Of a DNA stretch of 8,089 nucleotides, positions 1 through 5,713 are shown piece by piece. The position numbers and the translations under genes were made by a program. The notes under the pieces were generated by a model. The model worked only from the letters and a program-made list of their open reading frames with translations. It did not search any database and was not told where the DNA came from. Source of the stretch: Oscillospiraceae bacterium (GTDB lineage Bacteria; Bacillota; Clostridia; Oscillospirales; Ruminococcaceae); NCBI GenBank assembly GCA_017394565.1, contig JAFPXW010000087.1, forward strand, positions 1-8,089, given 5' to 3'. Positions within the stretch are counted from its first letter, which is position 1. Each line of letters starts with the position of its first letter.

Positions 1-246
1 AGTGCAGAACTCGTGGATCTCCTCGTCGGAGCCGGGTGCCTGCTTGCCGAACTGGTTGCACGGGAGGTCGAGAACCTCGAAGCCCTGATCGTGGTACTTC
101 TCGTAGAGGTTTTCGATTGCTTCGTACTGCGGAGTAAAGCCGCAGCCGGTCGCGGTATTCACCACAAGGATGACCTTGCCCTGCCACTCAGACAAATCGA
201 ACTCGCCTTCTCTTCTCTTCTTGACTTTGTAATCATAGATAGACAT
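1..246 (-). CDS. gpx: Glutathione peroxidase family protein, N-terminal 82 residues (3' end outside window)
   Basis: Thiol-dependent peroxidase of the glutathione peroxidase family, which reduces hydrogen or organic peroxides in the cytoplasm. In Bacillota it more probably uses thioredoxin or another thiol than glutathione (family knowledge). The visible part contains the peroxidatic-site motif NTATGCGFTPQY, with Cys at residue 35 encoded by an ordinary TGC codon, so this is a Cys form and not a selenocysteine form. It is followed by LPCNQFGKQAPGSDEEI (about residues 61-77), with the second conserved Cys at 63 and the catalytic-type Gln at 69. The Trp/Asn part of the active site would lie beyond the window. 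The usual family length is about 155-180 residues, so about half is missing. The ATG at 244-246 is chosen because an AAAGGAGG ribosome binding site lies 8 nt upstream. It has its own promoter (317-345) and is transcribed away from the tRNA genes as a separate unit. Confidence 0.93.
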   Translation of the reverse strand, partial: MSIYDYKVKKRREGEFDLSEWQGKVILVVNTATGCGFTPQYEAIENLYEKYHDQGFEVLDLPCNQFGKQAPGSDEEIHEFCT

Positions 247-316
247 ATGCTGTTCCTCCTTTGATGTTTGGGTTTGACGGTACTTGGTAAACTCAATATC
301 GTTTGGGTTCAATTTA

Positions 317-345
317 ATTATATCAAACTCAATTGAATTTGTCAA
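317..345 (-). promoter_or_regulatory. Sigma-A promoter of the glutathione peroxidase gene
   Basis: On the minus strand a perfect -35 box TTGACA (340-345) and a perfect -10 box TATAAT (317-322) are separated by exactly 17 bp. The predicted start is near 310, leaving a leader of roughly 60 nt before the ATG. A consensus promoter on a stress gene normally needs a repressor, which fits the palindrome in its spacer. A/T-rich tracts lie just upstream (349-379). Confidence 0.88.
324..341. promoter_or_regulatory. Putative operator in the gpx promoter spacer
   Basis: The plus-strand sequence CAAACTCAATTGAATTTG is an 18-bp inverted repeat centred between 332 and 333, with 8 of 9 base pairs symmetric. 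It fills the spacer between the -35 and -10 boxes, so a protein bound here would block RNA polymerase. The A/T-rich symmetric form resembles MarR/OhrR-type sites (family knowledge), but the regulator is not in the window. Related sequence lies downstream: AAACTCAAT recurs at 289-297 and TTCAATTTAATT sits at 308-319. GTTTGGGTT occurs twice, at 266-274 and 301-309, so there may be a second, weaker site in the leader. Confidence 0.5.
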
Positions 346-418
346 GGGTTTTTTTCAATTTTTTTGAAAAAATTTTCACTATCTGTCAGTTTTCCCGATC
401 TATCGGGATTTATACAAG

Positions 419-453
419 AAAAAAAAAAGCACACCAGATCACTCTGATGTGCT
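419..453 (-). terminator. Intrinsic terminator of tRNA-Arg(TCT)
   Basis: The hairpin at 428-453 has an 11-bp stem, with one G-T pair and a 4-nt loop. On the minus strand it is followed by a run of nine T (419-427). It lies 11 nt downstream of the tRNA 3' end. The opposite strand has only four T after the stem, so termination is mainly for the minus strand. Confidence 0.88.
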
Positions 454-463
454 TTTCGATGTA

Positions 464-537
464 CGCGCCTTATTGGACTCGAACCAATGGCTTACTGCTT
501 AGAAGGCAGTTACTCTATCCAGCTGAGTTAAAGGCGC
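464..537 (-). tRNA. tRNA-Arg (anticodon TCT)
   Basis: A complete 74-nt cloverleaf decoding AGA (and possibly AGG). The acceptor stem GCGCCTT pairs with AAGGCGC, the D-stem ACTC pairs with GAGT, and the anticodon stem ACTGC pairs with GCAGT around the loop CTTCTAA, which contains TCT. The variable loop is 5 nt, and the T-stem ATTGG pairs with CCAAT around TTCGAGT. The discriminator base is G. The next bases are TAC, so CCA is not encoded and must be added by tRNA nucleotidyltransferase. The gene has its own promoter (573-601) and terminator (419-453), so it is transcribed alone. Confidence 0.97.
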
Positions 538-572
538 ATCTGTTTGTGAAGCTTACCGCTGTCAACTTTTAT

Positions 573-601
573 ATTATACCACGGAACGCGATCATTGTCA
601 A
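573..601 (-). promoter_or_regulatory. Sigma-A promoter of tRNA-Arg
   Basis: The minus strand shows TTGACA (596-601), a 17-bp spacer and TATAAT (573-578), both boxes perfect. Five C residues directly precede the -35 box, and an A/T-rich stretch (607-650) lies further upstream, resembling a UP element. The spacer contains part of a 15-nt sequence that recurs in the tRNA-Gly(TCC) terminator at 931-945. Confidence 0.9.
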
Positions 602-699
602 GGGGGAAATGAGATTTTTTTTGATTTTGGCAAATTCAACAAATTTCTACAGTTATTTTGAAATTTCAGATCAGATCGAAGGCTTCAGGCTTTCGGAAC

Positions 700-727
700 A
701 AAAAAAGCCCCAAGAGAACCTTGAGGC
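700..727 (-). terminator. Intrinsic terminator of tRNA-Gly(CCC)
   Basis: GCCTCAAG and CTTGGGGC (707-727 on the minus strand) form an 8-bp stem with one T-G pair and a 5-nt loop, followed by seven T (700-706). It begins 5 nt after the encoded CCA. Confidence 0.87.
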
Positions 728-732
728 CTTGT

Positions 733-806
733 TGGAGCGGATGACGGGAATCGAACCCGCATACTCAGCTTGGGAAGCTGATGCTCTACCACTAAACTAC
801 ATCCGC
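733..806 (-). tRNA. tRNA-Gly (anticodon CCC), CCA encoded
   Basis: A 71-nt cloverleaf plus encoded CCA (733-735), reading GGG codons. The acceptor stem GCGGATG pairs with CATCCGC, and the discriminator is T. The anticodon stem TCAGC pairs with GCTGA around TTCCCAA, giving anticodon CCC. The variable loop is GTAT, and the T-stem GCGGG pairs with CCCGT with one G-T pair around TTCGATT. It is a separate transcription unit with its own promoter and terminator. The arm sequences closely match the neighbouring Gly(TCC) gene, suggesting a shared origin. Confidence 0.97.
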
Positions 807-823
807 AAATCGGGTACTTATAT

Positions 824-852
824 ATTGTAGCATAAGTCGCCGGATTTGTCAA
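824..852 (-). promoter_or_regulatory. Sigma-A promoter of tRNA-Gly(CCC)
   Basis: The minus strand shows TTGACA (847-852), a 17-bp spacer and TACAAT (824-829), one base from the -10 consensus. CCCC directly precedes the -35 box. The -10 box ends 17 nt before the mature tRNA 5' end. Confidence 0.88.
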
Positions 853-902
853 GGGGTTTTCCGGGATTTTCATAGAAACAACAGCTTGGGGCGTTTGGGT
901 AT

Positions 903-941
903 AAAAAAAACCGCGTTCCAGGGGGGGAGTCGGAACGCGAT
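903..941 (-). terminator. Intrinsic terminator of tRNA-Gly(TCC)
   Basis: A perfect 8-bp stem CGCGTTCC/GGAACGCG (912-919 and 932-939), extendable to 10 bp with a G-T and an A-T pair, is followed by eight T on the minus strand (903-910). The 12-nt loop contains a run of seven C, unusually long for a terminator loop. Confidence 0.9.
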
Positions 942-963
942 CATTTTTTGCGCGGCAGTGCGC

Positions 964-1037
<74 letters not shown>

Positions 1038-1057
1038 AGTGCCTTTCAACAGATATT

Positions 1058-1086
1058 ATTATAGCACAACTCCCTGCGTTTGTCAA
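1058..1086 (-). promoter_or_regulatory. Sigma-A promoter of tRNA-Gly(TCC)
   Basis: The minus strand shows perfect TTGACA (1081-1086) and TATAAT (1058-1063) with a 17-bp spacer. CCCCC directly precedes the -35 box. A-tracts at 1100-1118 lie where a UP element would bind the polymerase alpha subunits. The gap to the mature tRNA 5' end is about 20 nt. Confidence 0.9.
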
Positions 1087-1175
1087 GGGGGTATTTGGAT
1101 TTTTTTCAAAGAAATTTACAGTTCGTTATGTTTCTACAAAATATTGCAGAAGTCGTGATTTTTCTTGTGTTTCGC

Positions 1176-1203
1176 AAAAAAGAGGGAGACGCGCTCCCTC
1201 TTT
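1176..1203 (-). terminator. Intrinsic terminator of the yfhO-truA-clp operon
   Basis: AAAGAGGGAG pairs perfectly with CTCCCTCTTT (10 bp, 5-nt loop, 1179-1203), followed by further T on the minus strand (1176-1178). It starts 7 nt after the clp stop codon and separates the protein operon from the tRNA units. Confidence 0.92.
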
Positions 1204-1209
1204 CCGATG

Positions 1210-3537
1210 TTACTGCTCGGCAAAAAGCACCTTGACTTCGCCGTTTTCTGTGGTGATGTGAACCTTTGACAGATGTGCGCCCTCGTCAATGATCTGTGAT
1301 GCGATCGCATCCTCCACGCGCTCACGCAGAACGCGGCGGATCTCACGCGCACCGTATTTCTTGCCGTATGCCTCGGCCGCGATCTGTTCCAGCGCTTCGC
1401 GTTCATACTCCAGACCGATCCCCTTCTCTGCCAGCGGCACGCGCATCTCCTCGACCATCAGGCCTGCGATATCGGCATAATTTGCCTCTGTCAGCGGCTT
1501 GAACACGATGATCTCGTCGATTCTGCTGATGAATTCCGGACGCAGGAATTCCCGCAGTGCCTTCATCGCCTTATCCTTGCTGATGTCCTCGAGGGTACGG
1601 TTGAAGCCGACGCCGGTGGATTTATCCGTCGAGCCAGCGTTGGAAGTCATGCAGATGACCGTGTGTGCGAAGGAAACCGTTCTTCCCTGTGCATCCTCGA
1701 TCTGCCCTTCGTCAAGGATCTGCATGAGGATATTCATAACATCCGGATGCGCCTTCTCGATCTCGTCAAACAGGATCACAGAATAGGGTTTTCTGCGCAC
1801 CTTCTCCGTGAGCTGTCCGGCTTCGTCATAGCCGACATAGCCCGGAGGCGAACCGATCAGACGCGCGACGCTGTGCTTCTCCATGAATTCCGTCATGTCA
1901 AGCCGGATCAGCGGATCCGCTGCATCAAACAGCTCGGCCGCCAGCACCTTGACCAGCTCTGTCTTGCCGACGCCTGTCGGGCCGACGAAAATGAAGGATG
2001 CCGGACGGATGCGCTCGGAAAGCTGAACCCTCGTGCGCTTGATCGACTTGGCAAGCGCATCAACGGCTTCGTCCTGACCAACTACCTTCGCGCGGAGCCG
2101 GTCTGCGAGGTTCTTCATGCGCGTCATTTCGGTCTCTGCGATCTTATTGGCAGGGATCCCTGTCCAAAGCTCGATCACAGCCGCAAGATCCTGCTCTGCC
2201 ACCTCGATCTGGCTGCACTGCTCCTCCAGCAGCTTCTTCTTCGCTTCGAGCCGGGACACAACGGATTTGCACTCGGCGATCTTCTCGAAATCGGGTTCTT
2301 CCTCATCCGTCAGCTCCCCAAAGAGAAGATTCTGCTTCTCCAACTCTGCCGTTACCTTGTCAAGATCGGTCAGCTCTGTCGCGCGGATGCTGCGGTAGGC
2401 ACAGCTTTCATCCAGCAGGTCGATCGCCTTATCCGGCAGGAATCTGCTCGTGATATAGCGCTCGGAAAGCACGGCGCACAGGCGCAGGATTACATCGTTG
2501 ATCTTGACGCGGTGGTACTTTTCGTAATACTCGCGGATGCCCTTCAGGACTTCGGCAGTTTCCTCAACAGTCGGTTCGGTGACGGTCACAGGCTGGAAGC
2601 GTCGTTCGAGCGCGGAGTCCTTTTCGATGTACTTACGGTACTCCTTGAATGTTGTGGCGCCGATCACCTGGATCTCGCCGCGCGACAGTGCGGGTTTGAG
2701 GATATTCGCGGCGTTCATGGAACCCTCGGAATCGCCTGCGCCGACGAGATTATGCACCTCGTCGATGAACAGGATCGCATTGCCGGCCTTGATGACATCC
2801 GCGATCAGGCCCTTGACACGGCTCTCGAACTGGCCGCGGAACTGCGTGCCGGCAACCAGTGCGGTGAGGTCGAGGAGATAGATTTTCTTGTCAAGCAGGT
2901 GGAACGGCGCGTCTCCTGCGGCGATATGCTGGGCGATACCCTCTGCGATCGCGGTTTTGCCGACGCCGGGTTCACCGATCAGGCAGGGATTGTTCTTGGT
3001 GCGGCGCGACAGGATCTGCATCGCGCGTGCGATCTCGCGGTCGCGGCCGACAATGCGGTCGAGGTCATTGTTTTCCGCACGGCGTGAGAGGTTGGTGCAA
3101 TAGTTGTCAAGGAACTTGAACTCCGGCTCATCGCGGCGTTTCTTGCGGTCGAGCTTTTCCTTGCCCTTCTTCTCCTTGCCGCTGCTCTGGCGGTCATTGG
3201 AAGATTCGGGTGCAGAAGAACCGGAGGCATTTCCGCCGAACAAGCCGCGCAGGAAATTCGGCATGGCATCGATCGTACCGTTGAGAATGTCCGATGCATC
3301 GGCGTCCTCGTCGATGGCATCCAGACCGGTCTCGTGCATGACATTCATCATTTCGTCGGACATCTTTTCGAGGTCTTCTTCGCTGATGTGATTGTTCCTT
3401 AGATAGTCAGAGATCTGTGGAATGTTCAGCTCCTTCGCGCAAACCAGGCAATAGCCCTCATTGCGCTTTTCGCCGCCCTGCATACCGGAGACGAAAATGA
3501 TCGCTGGACGTTTCTTGCATTTGCTGCATAATAACAT
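1210..3537 (-). CDS. clpE: ClpE/ClpC-type ATP-dependent Clp protease ATP-binding subunit (AAA+ unfoldase)
   Basis: Hsp100 unfoldase of 775 residues that uses ATP to unfold cytoplasmic proteins and pass them to ClpP. Visible in order: an N-terminal zinc-finger pattern with Cys at 4, 7, 30 and 33; a charged low-complexity linker (about 102-138); AAA+ module 1 with Walker A GEPGVGKT (188-195), Walker B ILFIDE (255-260) and ALERRFQPV near 309-317; a short helical middle region (about 385-455); module 2 with Walker A GPTGVGKT (519-526), Walker B VILFDE (587-592) and sensor-2 GAREIRRVL (729-737). A VGF tripeptide at 643-645 sits where ClpP-binding loops occur, so ClpP partnership is likely. The zinc finger and the absence of a double Clp N-domain favour ClpE over ClpC or ClpB. 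At 775 residues it is longer than the roughly 700 of Bacillus ClpE, partly because of the N-terminal region and linker. Last gene of the operon, 48 nt after the CvpA-like gene. The ATG is preceded by AAGGATG about 10 nt upstream, a weak Shine-Dalgarno. No CtsR-type tandem repeat is seen upstream. Confidence 0.95.
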   Translation of the reverse strand: MLLCSKCKKRPAIIFVSGMQGGEKRNEGYCLVCAKELNIPQISDYLRNNHISEEDLEKMSDEMMNVMHETGLDAIDEDADASDILNGTIDAMPNFLRGLFGGNASGSSAPESSNDRQSSGKEKKGKEKLDRKKRRDEPEFKFLDNYCTNLSRRAENNDLDRIVGRDREIARAMQILSRRTKNNPCLIGEPGVGKTAIAEGIAQHIAAGDAPFHLLDKKIYLLDLTALVAGTQFRGQFESRVKGLIADVIKAGNAILFIDEVHNLVGAGDSEGSMNAANILKPALSRGEIQVIGATTFKEYRKYIEKDSALERRFQPVTVTEPTVEETAEVLKGIREYYEKYHRVKINDVILRLCAVLSERYITSRFLPDKAIDLLDESCAYRSIRATELTDLDKVTAELEKQNLLFGELTDEEEPDFEKIAECKSVVSRLEAKKKLLEEQCSQIEVAEQDLAAVIELWTGIPANKIAETEMTRMKNLADRLRAKVVGQDEAVDALAKSIKRTRVQLSERIRPASFIFVGPTGVGKTELVKVLAAELFDAADPLIRLDMTEFMEKHSVARLIGSPPGYVGYDEAGQLTEKVRRKPYSVILFDEIEKAHPDVMNILMQILDEGQIEDAQGRTVSFAHTVICMTSNAGSTDKSTGVGFNRTLEDISKDKAMKALREFLRPEFISRIDEIIVFKPLTEANYADIAGLMVEEMRVPLAEKGIGLEYEREALEQIAAEAYGKKYGAREIRRVLRERVEDAIASQIIDEGAHLSKVHITTENGEVKVLFAEQ

Positions 3538-3568
3538 GGTGGGGTTTCATCCTTTCTGAATGGGATTC

Positions 3569-3581
3569 TCGCCCGAGGCGA
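3569..3581 (-). other. Small hairpin between the CvpA-like gene and clpE
   Basis: TCGCC and GGCGA form a 5-bp stem with a 3-nt loop in the 48-nt gap. No T-run follows on either strand, so it is not an intrinsic terminator. It may only be local RNA structure upstream of the weak clpE ribosome binding site. Low confidence in function. Confidence 0.3.
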
Positions 3582-3585
3582 ACGG

Positions 3586-4470
3586 TCAGGATCGGATGCC
3601 GAAAATCGCGTCCTGCGCCTGATAGATAAAGCGGAAAATATACGTCTGGTCAATGGTCGGCTGGTTGAAGAGCAGCATTTCTCCGTCGGTGATCTGCGCG
3701 ATCAGGCGAACCGTCACGCACACGACCATCAGCATTGCTGCCACCTCGACCAAGGCTACGGGAAATGCCATCACATGATCCGCACGGCGCAGATGCATGG
3801 ATTCTTCAAGATCCCCGGTCATGGAGGAAATGATGCTGCAAATGATCAGCATCACCAGCTCGATGATGAGAAAGAGTGCCAGGCGTACCAGCTGTGTGTA
3901 ATTGTCACGATAGAGCGCTTCTGTGAGAAGCTGCGCCCGAAGCGGCGTATTGCTGCGGCTTTCAAGTGTGGAGAGGACACCGAACATCTGCACCGGATCG
4001 GCTGCCAGAGCTTCGGCCGCTGTGGGTTTCCCGACAATGGGATGGAATTTCTTCACATTGTTCAGGCGCTGTGCGAAGACATTGCCAAATGCGGTCAGAT
4101 ACCAGTCCTCAAAGGCCGGCGTCGGTGCATTCTGCACACGCTGGAACGTTTTGTGAAGCGTTTCTGCATCCATTGTTTCCTCATCCTCAGCCGCAGAAAG
4201 CGCGAGATTTTCGGAAACCTGCTCATAAATATCAAATTCCTCGTCATCAAGGACGCTCTGGATGCTGCCCTCGATGCTGGAGCGGAATAATTCGTCATAG
4301 ACCTTCGGCGCAAGGAAATTCGCCCCAAGTACGCCGACCAGGATCGCGACCGCAAATGCCGCAAGCTGGAATACCACCTTGTTAAAGCCCTTCGCGACCA
4401 CTGCATACACGATGCCGGCCGTCATCACGACTGCCAGAGCATCATAAAACCACCAGAATTGCGTTCCCAT
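3586..4470 (-). CDS. CvpA-like multi-pass membrane protein
   Basis: Integral membrane protein of 294 residues with four predicted membrane segments at about 8-26, 33-53, 194-215 and 234-257. The first two helices flank a short KGFNK turn. The whole resembles the colicin V production (CvpA) family: a YDALAVV start, a KGF loop, a helix hairpin, then a second pair of helices and an NQPTIDQTYIFRFIY tail. CvpA proteins are usually about 160-200 residues. Here a soluble, acidic segment of about 140 residues (54-193) lies between helices 2 and 3. By the positive-inside rule this insert would be outside the membrane and the ESMHLRRADH loop (223-232) inside (inference). The family's biochemical role is poorly known and no enzyme motif is visible. 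Start supported by GGAGG 5 nt upstream; the gap from the DUF5711-like gene is 11 nt, so the two are probably translated together. Assignment to CvpA is from pattern only. Confidence 0.7.
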   Translation of the reverse strand: MGTQFWWFYDALAVVMTAGIVYAVVAKGFNKVVFQLAAFAVAILVGVLGANFLAPKVYDELFRSSIEGSIQSVLDDEEFDIYEQVSENLALSAAEDEETMDAETLHKTFQRVQNAPTPAFEDWYLTAFGNVFAQRLNNVKKFHPIVGKPTAAEALAADPVQMFGVLSTLESRSNTPLRAQLLTEALYRDNYTQLVRLALFLIIELVMLIICSIISSMTGDLEESMHLRRADHVMAFPVALVEVAAMLMVVCVTVRLIAQITDGEMLLFNQPTIDQTYIFRFIYQAQDAIFGIRS

Positions 4471-4481
4471 GCTGCCCTCCG

Positions 4482-5642
4482 TTATTTGATAGTAACCCGA
4501 TTGATCTTGTCATAGCCCAGCAGGTAGAAATACTTACCGTAGCGCAGGATGCGGTCGTACGCATCCTTCACGGGCTGCGAACCGGTCTCGCTGCCATTGA
4601 AGCCAAAGGAACGGATCGAACCTGCGCCCAGCACATAGGCCTCGCCGTCGTAAAGAATGACAGATTTCTCCCTGGAATCGATCGAAACCGTCTCCGGCGC
4701 AGTACTTTTATCAGAAAACAGCAGGAGCGTAGACTGGCGGCGCTGCTCGTTCTGCAGCAGGATTGCAGCCTTGCCGTCCGCATAGTCATAATCCACAAGT
4801 GTCGCGTTATAGTCATAACTGCCGACCAGTGCACCCGTGCTGCTATAATATGCAGCAAGGTCATCGCCAATGACAAACGCCCCGCCCTCCGGGATCGCAT
4901 AAAGCTCGTAACAGAGCGTCGGCAGCGGTTCGGTTTCCCAGACGACCTCATCACTGTCAAAGGTAATATAGGACAGCGTGGTCAGAAGCTCGCCGTCTGT
5001 CGCACCGACGGTCGAGAAAATGCAGCCGTTGCTGCAGAAGCTGACGTCAGACAGTCTTTCGACACATTCACGCGAATACATCAGCTTACCACTCTGGTCA
5101 AAAATATTCAGGCGGCAGGCATAGGTCTCGCTTTCCGTGACGATCGCTGCATAGCCGTCCTCGCTCAGGACGCCGAACCAGATCGGCTTCTCTGTCTGCG
5201 CCTGGTAAACATTGCCATTCGGCGTATCCAGACGGAAGGAGGTCCCGTTGTGCGAGTAGATCAGCGCACGGGAACCTGCAATTTTCATGATGGCGTTGCT
5301 GTAGGCGTGCTGGCGGCTGTCCTTCTGCTTGCCGTCAGATGTGTAAACATAAAGGTACTTGTCACACAGGATCAGAAGCGAATTCCCGATAAAACCTGCG
5401 TGATAGTCCACGCCTCCGGACACCTTCAGCTCGAATTCGCCTGTCAGATCGGCATCCTCGCTTCGGGTGACATTGTCCTGATAGCGCGAACCGATCCCTT
5501 CGAGTTTCGGGAACCAGACATCGCGCAGACGATAAATGAAGATACCAAGTCCCAGAAACAGCAGCACAATGAAAACCTTGATCATCCTGCGCCGTCTGGC
5601 ACGTTTTTTGCGCTCTAACACGATGTCAACGTGATTCGCCAT
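4482..5642 (-). CDS. DUF5711-like single-pass membrane protein with predicted beta-propeller ectodomain
   Basis: Protein of 386 residues with a strongly basic N-terminus (ERKKRARRRR, 10-19) and one membrane helix (about 20-37), followed by a large domain. The positive-inside rule places that domain outside the cell (inference). From about residue 80 to the end, short blocks of hydrophobic beta strands followed by turns recur every 35-45 residues. Examples are SLLILCDKYLYVYTSDGK, ALIYSHNGTSFRLDTPNG, GGAFVIGDDLAAYYSSTG, SVILYDGEAYVLGAGS and the closing KYFYLLGYDKINRVTIK. This is the pattern of a seven- or eight-bladed propeller of WD40/PQQ type. The architecture matches DUF5711, an uncharacterised Clostridia family, as best I recognise it. 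There are no catalytic residues to point to. GGGGAGG lies about 10 nt upstream of the ATG. It directly precedes the CvpA-like gene, so a shared membrane complex is possible but unproven. Confidence 0.72.
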   Translation of the reverse strand: MANHVDIVLERKKRARRRRMIKVFIVLLFLGLGIFIYRLRDVWFPKLEGIGSRYQDNVTRSEDADLTGEFELKVSGGVDYHAGFIGNSLLILCDKYLYVYTSDGKQKDSRQHAYSNAIMKIAGSRALIYSHNGTSFRLDTPNGNVYQAQTEKPIWFGVLSEDGYAAIVTESETYACRLNIFDQSGKLMYSRECVERLSDVSFCSNGCIFSTVGATDGELLTTLSYITFDSDEVVWETEPLPTLCYELYAIPEGGAFVIGDDLAAYYSSTGALVGSYDYNATLVDYDYADGKAAILLQNEQRRQSTLLLFSDKSTAPETVSIDSREKSVILYDGEAYVLGAGSIRSFGFNGSETGSQPVKDAYDRILRYGKYFYLLGYDKINRVTIK

Positions 5643-5669
5643 GATGCGCTTTCCTCCCCTTCTGTTCGG

Positions 5670-5688
5670 CTTCCGCGCGGCGCGGAAG
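5670..5688 (-). other. Stable GC-rich hairpin in the truA to DUF5711-like gap
   Basis: CTTCCGCG and CGCGGAAG form a perfect 8-bp stem with a 3-nt loop. No T-run follows on either strand, so it is not a standard terminator. It lies within the 71-nt gap, upstream of the DUF5711-like ribosome binding site. It could be an mRNA processing or stability element, or a weak attenuator. A 10-bp palindrome TACATATGTA follows at 5696-5705. Confidence 0.5.
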
Positions 5689-5713
5689 GTTGTTCTACAT
5701 ATGTATCTTGTGT

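Larger units (their letters stand above)
582..945. repeat. 15-nt direct repeat CGGAACGCGATCATT (582-596 and 931-945)
   Basis: The same 15 bases occur on the plus strand inside the tRNA-Arg promoter spacer and in the outer arm of the tRNA-Gly(TCC) terminator. The coordinates span both copies. It may be a remnant of local duplication or a chance match; no function is claimed. Confidence 0.45.

Noticed and set aside
394..407. Inverted repeat CCCGATCTATCGGG upstream of gpx
   Set aside because: The stem is short, no T-run follows it, and it is far upstream of the -35 box. Nothing supports a function.
464..537. tRNA-Arg as an integration (att) site
   Set aside because: No integrase, phage gene or duplicated tRNA 3' end is present in the window.
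333..830. Plus-strand open frame of 165 codons across the tRNA-Arg and tRNA-Gly(CCC) region
   Set aside because: It reads through the complement of two tRNAs, a terminator and promoters. Strings such as YWTRTNGLLLRRQLLYP are the usual false peptides from antisense tRNA.
1663..3087. Long plus-strand open frame (474 codons) opposite clpE
   Set aside because: It is antisense to the conserved AAA+ modules, shows no recognisable family, and has no promoter or ribosome binding site I can see. Long antisense frames are common opposite GC-biased genes.
3645..3665. GGTCAAT-GGTCGGC resembling a CtsR heat-shock operator
   Set aside because: It lies inside the CvpA-like coding sequence, lacks the 3-nt spacer and a second full GGTCAAA, and is not at a promoter.
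5090..5108. GGTCAAAAATATTCAGG resembling a CtsR site
   Set aside because: Only one half-site matches, and it lies within the DUF5711-like coding sequence.
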